In this document: positions 1 through 8,334 of the stretch, piece by piece
How the letters are laid out: every line of letters starts with the position of its first letter
Position numbering within the stretch: position 1 is the stretch's first letter
Assembly (NCBI RefSeq): GCF_900100965.1
Contig: NZ_FMUJ01000005.1
Coordinates: 558,001 to 622,000 of the forward strand
From: Variovorax sp. EL159
GTDB lineage: Bacteria > Pseudomonadota > Gammaproteobacteria > Burkholderiales > Burkholderiaceae_C
Direction of reading: 5' to 3'
DNA length: 64,000 nucleotides
Position numbers and translations under genes: made by a program
Notes under the pieces: model-generated
What the model was told of the DNA's origin: nothing
What the model saw: only the letters and a program-made list of their open reading frames with translations
The model's database searches: none

Positions 1-3000
1 CGCGCGCGCTACCTCGCCAACGGCCACTTCTGGCCCGAGCTGGCGATGTTCTTCCGCAACCCCGATCGCATCGCCGGCTCGTTCTTCATCAAGCACCACA
101 GCTTTCGCGTGCGCATCGACGACGTGGAGCACTACCTCTCGGGCTACGTGGCCTACCACCGGATGCTGACCGCGCGCGAAGCGCGGCAGGCGGAACTGGC
201 GAGCCTGCCGGCGGCAGCGCAGGCAGTGGCACCGGCGGGACCCACGGCATCCACGGGCGTGGTCGCGTGGGGCGGCGACGTGAACCTCGGGCGCCGCCAG
301 CACTACCGCATGCGCGAGCTGGGCGGGGCGCACAAGATGCTCGGCGACATCGCCGCGCTGCGCGATGCCGACCTGCGCATCGTCAACCTCGAATGCGTGG
401 TCGCCACCACCGGCGAGCAGGGCGTCGAGAAGGGCGAGGCCGGCCCCTACTACTACCGGGCCCGGCCCGAAATGCTCGCGGTGCTGACCGAGGCGGGCAT
501 CGGCATGGTCGCCACTGCCAACAACCACAGCGGCGACTACGGCGCCGATGCGCTCATGGAGCAGCAGGGCCTGCTGAATGCCGCGGGCATTGCCCACGCA
601 GGCACCGGCAGCACCTTCGAAGCCGCGCTGCGCCCCGCCTTCCGGCGCGCGGGCGGCGTGCGCGTGGCGCTGTTCTCGCTCGACGCGACGCAGCCGCACT
701 TCGCGGCCGGCGCCGAGCGCGCCGGTGCCGCGTGGCTGTCGCTCGACGACGCAGCCGCGTGGAAGGCCACCCTCGCGCCACGCATCGAAGCCGCGCGCCG
801 CGAGGCCGACGTGGTGCTGGTGGCGGTGCACTGGGGCGCCAACCTGGAGTCCGCGCCGTCCGCGGCCGAGATCGCCGTGGGCCACGCCATCGTCGATGCG
901 GGTGCCGACGCGGTGCTCGGCACTTCGGCGCACGTGCTGCAGGGCATCGAGACGTATCGCGGCCGGCCGATCCTGCACGACGCGGGCGACCTGCTGTTCG
1001 ACTCCATCCGCAACGACTTCGCACCCTCCGGCGTGTTCTCGCTGACGCTGGGCTTGCGCGGCGTCGAGCAGGTGATGTTCACGCCGGTCGGCGTCGGTTT
1101 CGGTTTCTCGAAGCAGCTTGAAGGCGAGCAGGCGCAGGCCGCGAGCGCGCGCTTCGCCGAGCAGTGCCGCGCGCTCGGCACCGAGATGACGCCTGTGCCC
1201 GGCGGCCGTTGCGCCGTGCGCCTGTCGCCACCCGAGCGGCCGGCCTTCGCGCAGGAGATGGCGGCGCCACCGGCCGACCGCCTGCCTCCCATCGTCGGCC
1301 CCGTGCGTGCACCGCGCCCCGAATGGCTGGTCGATGCCGTGCCGGTCGATGCGCAGATGCCGCCGCTGCAGATGGGTCCGCTGCGCCTGCTCGGCCTGCG
1401 TTGCGCGCCACGGCAGATCGTCGGGCGCCGCATGCTGTGGGTCGAGTCTTTCTGGACCGTCGATGCGCCCGTGGCCGCCGACCTGCGCCTGCACTTCCGT
1501 GCCGTGCCGGCGCGCAGCACCACCATGCCGCCCTGGGGCGAAGGCATGGACCACGACCCCTGCGACTGGATGTGGCCCACCAGCCGCTGGGAGCCCGGCC
1601 GCATCTACCGCGACCGCTACGGCCTGCGCCCGCCGCGCCCCGGCCTGCTCGAAAGCGATGTGATGCGGCTCGAAGTGCGCGTGCGCGGCGACCTGCCCGA
1701 TCTGCCGCCAGCGCGCCGGCTGGCCGTGTGGTGCGGCCTGCGCGTGCCGGACTTTCCCACGCCCTTGCCCGATCGCCCGGCGCCCGTGCTCGCTGCATTG
1801 CGCCCCGGTGCCGGGCCCCACCCGTCGCCACTGTGGACGGCCGAGCAACTGCAGGAGGTGACAGGCGGCCATTGGCTGGTCGCGCCACCGGCGGGCTGGT
1901 CCGTCAACTCGGTGGTGCGCGGCTCGAGCCATCTGACGATGCTGCCCGGCCCCGCGCTCTTCGTCGCCTCCGACTTCCGCACGCTGGCCGTGCACGAGGC
2001 CTACAGCAGGCCGCGCCCCGACAACTGGGACCGCCACCTCGACCTGCCCGGCCTGCAGCACGCGCTGGCCGGTGCCATCGTCGCGCATCCGGTCGAGGGG
2101 CTCGATCCGGCCTTTCCGCTGCTGCAGGTGGACGACCCGATCCGCGCCATGCTCGCGCTCGGCGCCGCCGCGCGGGCGCGCTACCAGGGCTTCGTGGTGG
2201 GCGTGACCGGCACGGTCGGCAAGTCGTCCACCATCGCCATGCTGCGCGACCTGCTGCCCGCGGCCGCGCGCGTGCGCACCACCATCGACAACTACAACTC
2301 GCGCGTCGGCGTGCCGGCCATGCTGGCCAACCTTGCGGCCGACGCCGACGTGTGCATTCTCGAAATGGCGCAGAGCGGCCTCTGGATGGAGCGCGGCCCC
2401 ATCTCGCTGGTGGCGCGGCCGCACGTGGCCATCGTCACCGAGATCGGCCTGTCGCAGACCCGCCAGGCCTCGACGCTCGAACTCACGGCCGAATTCAAGT
2501 CGCGTATCTTCCTGGGCCTGGAGCCCGGCGGCGTGGCCATCGTGGCCGACCACATCCCGTGCCTGGCCCAAGTGGTGCAGGCGGCCGCGCGCACGGCCGG
2601 TGCGATCTGGGTGGTGGGCACCGGGCCCGACGCCAACGTGCGCGTGGCCGAGACCCGGCCCGAGCCCGGCGGCGGTTGCCGCGTGCGCGTCGCGGTGGCG
2701 GGGCGCACCTTCGAATACCTGTTCCCCATCGCAAGCGCGGGGCTGGTGCGCAATTCGGCGCTTGCCTTCGCGGCGCTGCTGGCCATGGGCTTCGACGGCG
2801 AGGCAGCCTGCGCGCGCATGCCGCACGTGCGCCTGCCTGCCTCGGTGATGCAGGTGCACGCGCTGCGCACGCAGGCGGGCGTGCAGGCCACGCTGATCGA
2901 CGACAGCTGGAACGCCGAGGTCATGTCGATGCGCAACGCCATGGAATTCGTGCGCACCTACCAGCGCGCGGAAGCCGGGCCGGTCGTGCGCAAGATCGGC

Positions 3001-3288
3001 GTGCTGGGCCGCATCATCAACCTCGGCGAAGAGGCCGAGGCCATGCACCGCAGCCTGGCCGCGCCGCTGATGGCCTCGGGCATCGAGCACGTGGTGACGC
3101 ACGGCGAAGAAATGCGCTGGCTGCGCGAAGAGGTGCCGGGCGAACTGCTCGGCCCGCATTTCGACAACGCCGCGCAGCTCACGGGCTACCTGGGCGGCTT
3201 CTTGCGCGACGGCGACCTGGTGCTGGTGAAGGGCGACCGCGAATGGTCCGACTTCGGCAGCATTCCCGGCCTGCTGCAACAGCTATGA
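1..3288 (+). CDS. CapA/PgsA-like metallophosphatase fused to Mur-ligase domain (5' partial)
   Basis: The frame is open from base 1 and the first ATG inside the window is at 46, so the true start is probably upstream. About 1,095 residues are visible. Residues 1-85 are not recognised. Residues ~88-335 form a CapA (PGA_cap) fold with GGDVN near 91, NLE, ANNH near 173 and VHWG near 276, the metal-site motifs of that calcineurin-like family. Residues ~735-1090 form a Mur-ligase-type ATPase with P-loop GTVGKSS (Lys about 741) and the late ligase motif DDSWNAEVMSM. In Bacillus, poly-gamma-glutamate synthesis uses CapA/PgsA and the Mur-like CapB/PgsB as separate proteins; here both are one chain. 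A role in making or exporting an amide-linked polymer is inferred. It overlaps the next gene by ATGA. Confidence 0.85.
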   Translation, partial: RARYLANGHFWPELAMFFRNPDRIAGSFFIKHHSFRVRIDDVEHYLSGYVAYHRMLTAREARQAELASLPAAAQAVAPAGPTASTGVVAWGGDVNLGRRQHYRMRELGGAHKMLGDIAALRDADLRIVNLECVVATTGEQGVEKGEAGPYYYRARPEMLAVLTEAGIGMVATANNHSGDYGADALMEQQGLLNAAGIAHAGTGSTFEAALRPAFRRAGGVRVALFSLDATQPHFAAGAERAGAAWLSLDDAAAWKATLAPRIEAARREADVVLVAVHWGANLESAPSAAEIAVGHAIVDAGADAVLGTSAHVLQGIETYRGRPILHDAGDLLFDSIRNDFAPSGVFSLTLGLRGVEQVMFTPVGVGFGFSKQLEGEQAQAASARFAEQCRALGTEMTPVPGGRCAVRLSPPERPAFAQEMAAPPADRLPPIVGPVRAPRPEWLVDAVPVDAQMPPLQMGPLRLLGLRCAPRQIVGRRMLWVESFWTVDAPVAADLRLHFRAVPARSTTMPPWGEGMDHDPCDWMWPTSRWEPGRIYRDRYGLRPPRPGLLESDVMRLEVRVRGDLPDLPPARRLAVWCGLRVPDFPTPLPDRPAPVLAALRPGAGPHPSPLWTAEQLQEVTGGHWLVAPPAGWSVNSVVRGSSHLTMLPGPALFVASDFRTLAVHEAYSRPRPDNWDRHLDLPGLQHALAGAIVAHPVEGLDPAFPLLQVDDPIRAMLALGAAARARYQGFVVGVTGTVGKSSTIAMLRDLLPAAARVRTTIDNYNSRVGVPAMLANLAADADVCILEMAQSGLWMERGPISLVARPHVAIVTEIGLSQTRQASTLELTAEFKSRIFLGLEPGGVAIVADHIPCLAQVVQAAARTAGAIWVVGTGPDANVRVAETRPEPGGGCRVRVAVAGRTFEYLFPIASAGLVRNSALAFAALLAMGFDGEAACARMPHVRLPASVMQVHALRTQAGVQATLIDDSWNAEVMSMRNAMEFVRTYQRAEAGPVVRKIGVLGRIINLGEEAEAMHRSLAAPLMASGIEHVVTHGEEMRWLREEVPGELLGPHFDNAAQLTGYLGGFLRDGDLVLVKGDREWSDFGSIPGLLQQL

Positions 3289-4244
3289 ACACCACGGGCG
3301 GCTTCCTGCGGCGGCCCGCCCGTGTGGCACTGGTGCTGCTCGCACTGGCGCAGGCGGCCTGCGCGCAGCGCACCGGCCCCGGCGTGCCGGCGCCGTTCGC
3401 CGCGTCGGGCGACGCCGTGCTGCACTGGAACCAGCCGGCCGTACGCGCCAACTGCCCCGACCGCGCCGGCTACCTGTGGGTGCAGCCCGTCGAAGGGCCG
3501 GCCTGCATTCGTTACTTCGCGAGTGACGACATCGAAGGCGCACGCATGGCCATCGTGCAGTTTTCCGGCGATCGCGACGGCGTGATGGACCAGGCGCCCA
3601 CGCGCATTCCCGAGAACACCGAAGCGCTGCGCACGCTCGACGCGCAACGCAACCGCGACCGCGCGGGCGTGCCGTGGATCTTTGTCGCGCGGCCTGGCAC
3701 CTACGGCTCGTCGGGCGACCATCGCAAGCGGCGCCAGCCGGTGGAGTTCCACGCGCTCGATGCGGCGCTCGATGCGCTCATGGCGCGCCACAAGCTGCAG
3801 CGCATCGTGATCGTCGGCCACAGCGGCGGCGCCACCGCGGGCGCCGCGCTGCTGACCATGGGCCGCACCCGCGTCGCCTGCGCGGTGCTGACCTCGGGCG
3901 CCTTCGGGCTGCTGGAGCGCGCGCGCCTGCTCGGCCGCTCGAAGGACGGCCTGACCGACACCACTGGCAGCACGCAGTTCTATGACCCGCTCGACCATGT
4001 GAACGGCATCGCGCGCGATGCCACGCGGCGCATCGTGCTGATCGGCAACCGCGACGACCAGAACACGCCCTTTGCCCTGCAGCAGCGCTTTGCCGATGCG
4101 GTGGCCAAGGCCGGGCACCACGTCGAGATGCGCACGCACGCGGCCGAGCCGCCCGAGTTCCATGACCTGAAGGACGGCATCGGCCTGCGCACCGCGTCGC
4201 TGTGTGCGCGCGAAGCGCTGTTCCCGCCACTGGACCGCAAATGA
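3285..4244 (+). CDS. Exported alpha/beta-hydrolase
   Basis: 319 aa, starting inside the stop codon of the CapA/Mur gene (ATGA), which indicates translational coupling. An N-terminal hydrophobic stretch ends in ACAQ, a plausible signal peptidase I site; the lipobox is poor because position -3 is Gln. A nucleophile elbow GHSGG places the catalytic Ser near residue 180. The acid is probably in NRDDQ near 256 and the base in EFHD near 292. The substrate is unknown. Because it sits in an operon with a polymer synthetase and a mutarotase, a periplasmic esterase or polymer-trimming role is possible, but this is inference only. Confidence 0.75.
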   Translation: MNTTGGFLRRPARVALVLLALAQAACAQRTGPGVPAPFAASGDAVLHWNQPAVRANCPDRAGYLWVQPVEGPACIRYFASDDIEGARMAIVQFSGDRDGVMDQAPTRIPENTEALRTLDAQRNRDRAGVPWIFVARPGTYGSSGDHRKRRQPVEFHALDAALDALMARHKLQRIVIVGHSGGATAGAALLTMGRTRVACAVLTSGAFGLLERARLLGRSKDGLTDTTGSTQFYDPLDHVNGIARDATRRIVLIGNRDDQNTPFALQQRFADAVAKAGHHVEMRTHAAEPPEFHDLKDGIGLRTASLCAREALFPPLDRK

Positions 4245-5326
4245 ACGACAGCAGCCGCAGCCCCATCACCTCGCGCGAATACGGCCGCATGCCCGATGGC
4301 CGGGCCGTGACCGAATACACCCTCGACAACGGCCGGGGCCTGCGCCTGAGCGCCATCAACCGCGGCGGCATCGTCACCGCGCTGCACGTGTCCGACCGGC
4401 AGGGGCAGAGCGCGAACATCGTGCTGGCGCTGCCGACGCTCGCCGACTACCTGAAGCCGCATCCGCACCTGGGCACCATCGTCGGGCGCTATGCCAACCG
4501 GATCGCGGCGGGGCGCTTCGTGCTTGATGGCGTGGCGCATCAGGTGGGCCTGAACGACGGGGCCAACTCGCTGCATGGCGGCAAGGACGGTTTCGGCACG
4601 CGCTTCTGGCAGATCGAGCCGCTCGCGCCCGAACAGGCCGGCGGCGACATCGCCATCGAGCTGCGCTACGCCAGCGTCGATGGCGAAGAGGGCTACCCCG
4701 GCGAGGTGCAGCTGACGGTGCGCTACACGCTCGGCGCGGCGGCCAACACATGGCGCATCGATTACCGCGCCACGGTTGACCGGCCGACGGTGCTGAACCT
4801 GAGCCACCACGACTACTTCAACCTCGCGGGCGGCGGCTCGGTGATGGACCACCGGCTGACGATTCCCGCGAGCCGCTACTGCCCGGTGGATGCCACGCTG
4901 ATCCCGCTCGGGCTGGCCGACGTGGCGGCAACGCCCTTCGACTTTCGCGAGCCGACGCGCATCGGTGCGCGCATTCGCGAAGGGCACGCGCAGCTGTTGG
5001 TCGCGCACGGCTACGACCACAACTGGGTGCTGGATCGGCACGACGTGCGCGATGGCCTGGCGCTTGCCGCGCGCCTCGAACACGAAGCCTCGGGCCGCGT
5101 GATGGAAGTGCACACCAGCGAGCCGGGCGTGCAGTTCTATTCCGGCAACTTTCTCGACGGCAGCCTCATGGGCACGGCCGGTGCGAGCCTGCGGCAGGGC
5201 GATGGCCTGTGCCTGGAAACGCAGCACTTTCCCGACTCGCCGAACCAGCCGGGCTTTCCATCGACCGTGCTGCGGCCGGGCGAAGTCTTCAGCAGCACGA
5301 CCGAGCATCGCTTCAGCATTTGCTGA
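4241..5326 (+). CDS. galM: Aldose 1-epimerase (galactose mutarotase)
   Basis: 361 aa. It interconverts alpha and beta anomers of aldoses in the cytoplasm, supplying the anomer used by sugar dehydrogenases. GalM motifs are present in order: NRIAAGRF near 86, LHGGKDGFG, the catalytic-His segment LSHHDYFNL near 188, QFYSGNFLDG, and the catalytic-Glu segment LCLETQHFPDSPN near 326. ATG 4241 is chosen because it overlaps the preceding stop (ATGA) and gives the usual family length. It ends 21 bp before the convergent lactonase gene, so it may serve the sugar-oxidation locus to its right although it is transcribed with the polymer operon. Confidence 0.9.
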   Translation: MNDSSRSPITSREYGRMPDGRAVTEYTLDNGRGLRLSAINRGGIVTALHVSDRQGQSANIVLALPTLADYLKPHPHLGTIVGRYANRIAAGRFVLDGVAHQVGLNDGANSLHGGKDGFGTRFWQIEPLAPEQAGGDIAIELRYASVDGEEGYPGEVQLTVRYTLGAAANTWRIDYRATVDRPTVLNLSHHDYFNLAGGGSVMDHRLTIPASRYCPVDATLIPLGLADVAATPFDFREPTRIGARIREGHAQLLVAHGYDHNWVLDRHDVRDGLALAARLEHEASGRVMEVHTSEPGVQFYSGNFLDGSLMGTAGASLRQGDGLCLETQHFPDSPNQPGFPSTVLRPGEVFSSTTEHRFSIC

Positions 5327-5341
5327 AGCGCGTCACGCGCT
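5311..5341. terminator. Overlapping hairpins between convergent genes
   Basis: Two perfect inverted repeats overlap at the end of galM. CTTCAGC pairs with GCTGAAG across a 4-nt loop (5311-5328), and AGCGCG pairs with CGCGCT across TCA (5327-5341). There is no T-run on either strand, so this is a candidate convergent transcription barrier rather than a textbook intrinsic terminator. Confidence 0.35.
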
Positions 5342-5347
5342 GTCGAT

Positions 5348-6310
5348 CTAACCGGCGAACAGCGCGGCAGGCACGCCGGGGCTGCCGATGCGCACCGCGA
5401 AGAGCCCACCCGCCAATGGCTCGGCTTCTTGCTGTTCGGCCGTGAGGCCGTTGCGCGCCGTCGTGATGTACAGCGTCTGCATGTCCGCGCCACCGAAGGC
5501 GCAATCGGTGACGTTGCTCGCGGGCAGCGGAATGCGGCACAGCTCGGCCGCGCTCACCGGGTCGTGGCAGGTCACGCATGCGCCGTCCCAGTGCGCGATC
5601 CAGAGGTGGCCGGCCGCGTCGGTCGTCATGCCGTCGGGCAGCCCGTTGCCTTTGGGAAAGCGGTGCCACACGCGCCGGTTCGCGACGGTGCCCGCGTCCA
5701 TGTCGAAGTCGTAGGCGTAGAGCTTGTTGAGCACCGTGTTGTTGAAGTACATGGTGCGGCCGTCGGCCGACCACGTCGGCCCGTTGGTCACCTCGAAGCC
5801 GTCGTCGTGCTTCGTGCACTGGCCGTCGGCGTCGTAGCGGTACAGCGCGCCGGTGGGCGCCTTGCAATCGAAGTCCATGCTGCCGGCCCAGAAGCGGCCG
5901 CGGGCGTCGCACTTGCCATCATTGAAGCGGTTGCCGGTGCGCTCGGGTTCGGGCTGGTGCAGGTAGCGCGGCCTGGCGCCGGCACCCGGTAGCTGCGTGG
6001 TGTCGAAGAGCGCGAAGCCACGGCGCAGCGTGAGGACGAGGCCCGGCGCGTTCGCGCGCTCCGAGATCGCGGTGATCTCTTCGTCGAACTGCCAGGCGCG
6101 GCGTGCGCCGTCGGCGGGCCGGAACCAGAACAGGCGCGGCGTGAGGATGTCGATCCAGTAGAGCGCCTGCTCGCGCACCGACCACAGCGTGCCCTCGCCC
6201 AGGTTGGCACCGGCGGCCCAGATGCATTCGGGCGCGCCTTCGACCACGGGGACCGGAAGCGGGGAAGGCGGGCTTGTCTCTTGTCTGTTCATTGGTTTTG
6301 TCTTGGTCAT
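5348..6310 (-). CDS. SMP-30/gluconolactonase-family sugar lactonase
   Basis: 320 aa (an in-frame ATG at 6292 is an alternative start). This six-bladed beta-propeller family hydrolyses aldonolactones to aldonates using one divalent metal. Metal- and substrate-site positions are visible: Glu39 in LGEGTLW, Asn127/Asn130 in NRFNDGKCD, Asn176 in NGPTWS and Asp226 in LPDGM. In this locus the likely substrate is L-arabinono- or galactonolactone, the product of the sugar 1-dehydrogenase encoded divergently. Substrate identity is inferred from the neighbours; the fold assignment is firm. Confidence 0.88.
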   Translation of the reverse strand: MTKTKPMNRQETSPPSPLPVPVVEGAPECIWAAGANLGEGTLWSVREQALYWIDILTPRLFWFRPADGARRAWQFDEEITAISERANAPGLVLTLRRGFALFDTTQLPGAGARPRYLHQPEPERTGNRFNDGKCDARGRFWAGSMDFDCKAPTGALYRYDADGQCTKHDDGFEVTNGPTWSADGRTMYFNNTVLNKLYAYDFDMDAGTVANRRVWHRFPKGNGLPDGMTTDAAGHLWIAHWDGACVTCHDPVSAAELCRIPLPASNVTDCAFGGADMQTLYITTARNGLTAEQQEAEPLAGGLFAVRIGSPGVPAALFAG

Positions 6311-6393
6311 GTCTTCTTGACGCGGCGGATCGTATCAAGGCATATTGATAATGGAAATTAAACAATACGACATCAATTGATATTCATATTGCA
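6311..6393. promoter_or_regulatory. Divergent control region, lactonase / sugar dehydrogenase
   Basis: A markedly AT-rich stretch in a GC-rich window, between divergent starts. It holds a perfect 10-bp palindrome ATCAATTGAT at 6372-6381, next to further ATATTGATAAT-like sequence near 6342. It is a plausible regulator site serving both genes. No confident -35/-10 pair is claimed. Confidence 0.4.
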
Positions 6394-6429
6394 ATGTCAG
6401 ATGCCGACCCTTCTTCCTGGAGACGTTCT

Positions 6430-7203
6430 GTGAATCCCCCGAAGCTCTCGATCCACCCCAGCCTGCAGGGTCGCACGGTGTTCGTCACCGGTGGCGGCAG
6501 CGGCATCGGCGCGGCCATCGTCGCCGCGTTTGCGGCGCAGGGCGCGCGCGTGGCCTTCGTCGACATTGCCGAGGGCGCCAGCGCGGCGCTCGCTCGGCAG
6601 ATCGTCGAGGCCGGCCATGCGGCGCCGTGGTGGCGTGCCTGCGACGTGCGCGACATCGCCTCGCTGCAGACGGCCATCGCCGATGCGGCCGCCGAACTCG
6701 GCGACTTCGCGGTGCTGGTCAACAACGTGGCAAGCGACGACCGCCATACGCTCGAATCGGTCACGCCCGATTACTACGACAACCGCATGGCCATCAACGA
6801 ACGGCCCGCGCTGTTCGCGATCCAGTCGGTGGTGCCGGGCATGCGGCGCCTCGGCTTCGGCTCGGTGGTCAACCTGGGTTCCACGGGCTGGCAGACCAAG
6901 GGCTCGGGCTACCCCTGCTACGCGATTGCCAAGTCGTCGGTCAACGGGCTCACGCGCGGGCTCGCGGTCGACCTGGGCAAGGACCGCATCCGCATCAACA
7001 CCGTCTCGCCCGGCTGGGTGATGACCGAGCGGCAGGTCAAGTTGTGGCTCGACGACGAAGGCGAGCAGGCGCTCAAGCGCAACCAGTGCTTGCCCGACAA
7101 GCTGATGCCGGAAGACATCGCGCGCATGGTGCTGTTCCTTGCGTCGGACGACGCGAAGATGTGCACGGCGCAAGAGTTCACGGTGGACGCCGGTTGGACC
7201 TGA
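6430..7203 (+). CDS. SDR-family aldose 1-dehydrogenase
   Basis: 257 aa from GTG 6430, preferred over ATG 6394: TGGAGA lies at 6418-6423 just before it, ATG 6394 has no ribosome site, and the shorter form starts where sugar dehydrogenases of this type do. NAD(P) motif TGGGSGIG is at 20-27, NN at 98-99 and the catalytic Ser151/Tyr164/Lys168 set in GSTGW and YAIAK. The DDRH segment after NN and the RQVKLW segment resemble the Caulobacter D-xylose 1-dehydrogenase subgroup. It would oxidise an aldose to its lactone, the first step of the non-phosphorylating route. Which sugar is used (arabinose, galactose, xylose) cannot be read from sequence. Confidence 0.85.
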   Translation: MNPPKLSIHPSLQGRTVFVTGGGSGIGAAIVAAFAAQGARVAFVDIAEGASAALARQIVEAGHAAPWWRACDVRDIASLQTAIADAAAELGDFAVLVNNVASDDRHTLESVTPDYYDNRMAINERPALFAIQSVVPGMRRLGFGSVVNLGSTGWQTKGSGYPCYAIAKSSVNGLTRGLAVDLGKDRIRINTVSPGWVMTERQVKLWLDDEGEQALKRNQCLPDKLMPEDIARMVLFLASDDAKMCTAQEFTVDAGWT

Positions 7204-7222
7204 AGACGCGCCGGGCGGCTCG

Positions 7223-8182
7223 TCAGTCGATCTCGAGCTTGCGTCCGTAGACGCTCATGCTGGCCGTCTTCAGCGCCTTCATCATCACCTTCGCGGCCGG
7301 CGACAGCAGCCGGTCGGTGCGCGTGATGATGCCGAAGGCGTCCATGTGGCAGGGCATGTCCAGCGGCAGCAGCGACACGATGCCGTGCGATGCGTAGTAG
7401 CGCGCCACGTCGGTCGCCAGCACCGCGACCATGTCGCTCTGCTGCAGCATGCGCGTGATGAAGAGCAGGGCCGAGCTCTCGATGGTGTTGGCCGGCGGCG
7501 CCAGGCCTTCTTCCTGGAACATCAGCTCGAAGCGGTGGCGCAGCACGCTGCCGGCGGGCGGCACGATCCAGCCGGCGCCCACCACGTCGCGCAACGTGAG
7601 CCCGCTCACGCCGAGCAGCGGATGGCCGGGGCGCACCAGCGCGCACACCGGCTCTTCGCTCAGCGCCTCGTAGCGCAGCTGCGACTTGTCGTGCTCGGCG
7701 AACAGCCGCGCCACGAGGATGTCGAGCTTGCCCTGCTCGAGCCGCTCGATCAGCACCGGGCTGGTCTCGATCTCCAGCGACACGCGCAGGTCGGGCTGCT
7801 CGCGCTTGACCATCGCCACCGCGGGCGGCATCAGCGTGAGGCCGGGCGCGGTGATGGCACCCACGCTCACGTGGCCGAAGCGGCCCGCCTTGAGCGCGGT
7901 GAGTTCGTCGTGCGCCTGGTTCAGGCTGGCCAGCGCCACGCGGGCGTGGCGGATCATCGTCTCGCCGTACCAGGTGGGCCGCATGCCGCGCGGCAGGCGG
8001 TCGAACAGTGGCACCTCCAGCACATCTTCGAGGTCTTTCAGCAGCTTGGAGGCGGCGGGCTGCGTCATGTTGAGCACCTGCGCCGCGCGGTGGATGTTGC
8101 CTTCTTCGGCCAGCGCCACGAGCAGCAGCAGTTGGCGGGTCTTCAGGCGGGCGCGGATGAACCAGTGGTTGTAGTTGGTCAT
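7223..8182 (-). CDS. LysR-family regulator, GbpR-like
   Basis: 319 aa from ATG 8182, which has an AAGAGAAG ribosome-site-like sequence upstream; a longer in-frame reading from 8311 would run through the promoter region. The N-terminus carries a LysR winged HTH (AAQVLNMTQPAASKLLKDLE), followed by a LysR effector domain. Its divergent position next to a sugar-acid semialdehyde dehydrogenase and a ChvE-type importer matches GbpR of Agrobacterium, which controls chvE in response to galactose and arabinose. It is the likely local sugar-responsive regulator. Confidence 0.85.
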   Translation of the reverse strand: MTNYNHWFIRARLKTRQLLLLVALAEEGNIHRAAQVLNMTQPAASKLLKDLEDVLEVPLFDRLPRGMRPTWYGETMIRHARVALASLNQAHDELTALKAGRFGHVSVGAITAPGLTLMPPAVAMVKREQPDLRVSLEIETSPVLIERLEQGKLDILVARLFAEHDKSQLRYEALSEEPVCALVRPGHPLLGVSGLTLRDVVGAGWIVPPAGSVLRHRFELMFQEEGLAPPANTIESSALLFITRMLQQSDMVAVLATDVARYYASHGIVSLLPLDMPCHMDAFGIITRTDRLLSPAAKVMMKALKTASMSVYGRKLEID

Positions 8183-8334
8183 GGCTCTTCTCTTGTTTTT
8201 GGAAACCAAGGGCTGATCGGGTTTTCCAGAATCCGGCGATCGATATGCATTTTGTCTAAAAAACGATTGGATCGATATCGATTCTGTTCCTAGACTGCCC
8301 GCACCCCACATCCAAGAGACAAGGTCGGCGCCCG
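8183..8334 (+). promoter_or_regulatory. Control region of the sugar operon with repeated GATCGATAT sites
   Basis: GATCGATAT occurs twice, at 8238-8246 and 8270-8278, 32 bp apart, which is three helical turns. The second copy lies in a perfect 12-bp palindrome ATCGATATCGAT at 8271-8282. A candidate plus-strand promoter overlaps it: TTGGAT at 8267-8272 and TAGACT at 8291-8296, with an 18-bp spacer. This is a good candidate for the LysR operator controlling the long downstream operon and perhaps the regulator itself. Confidence 0.5.
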
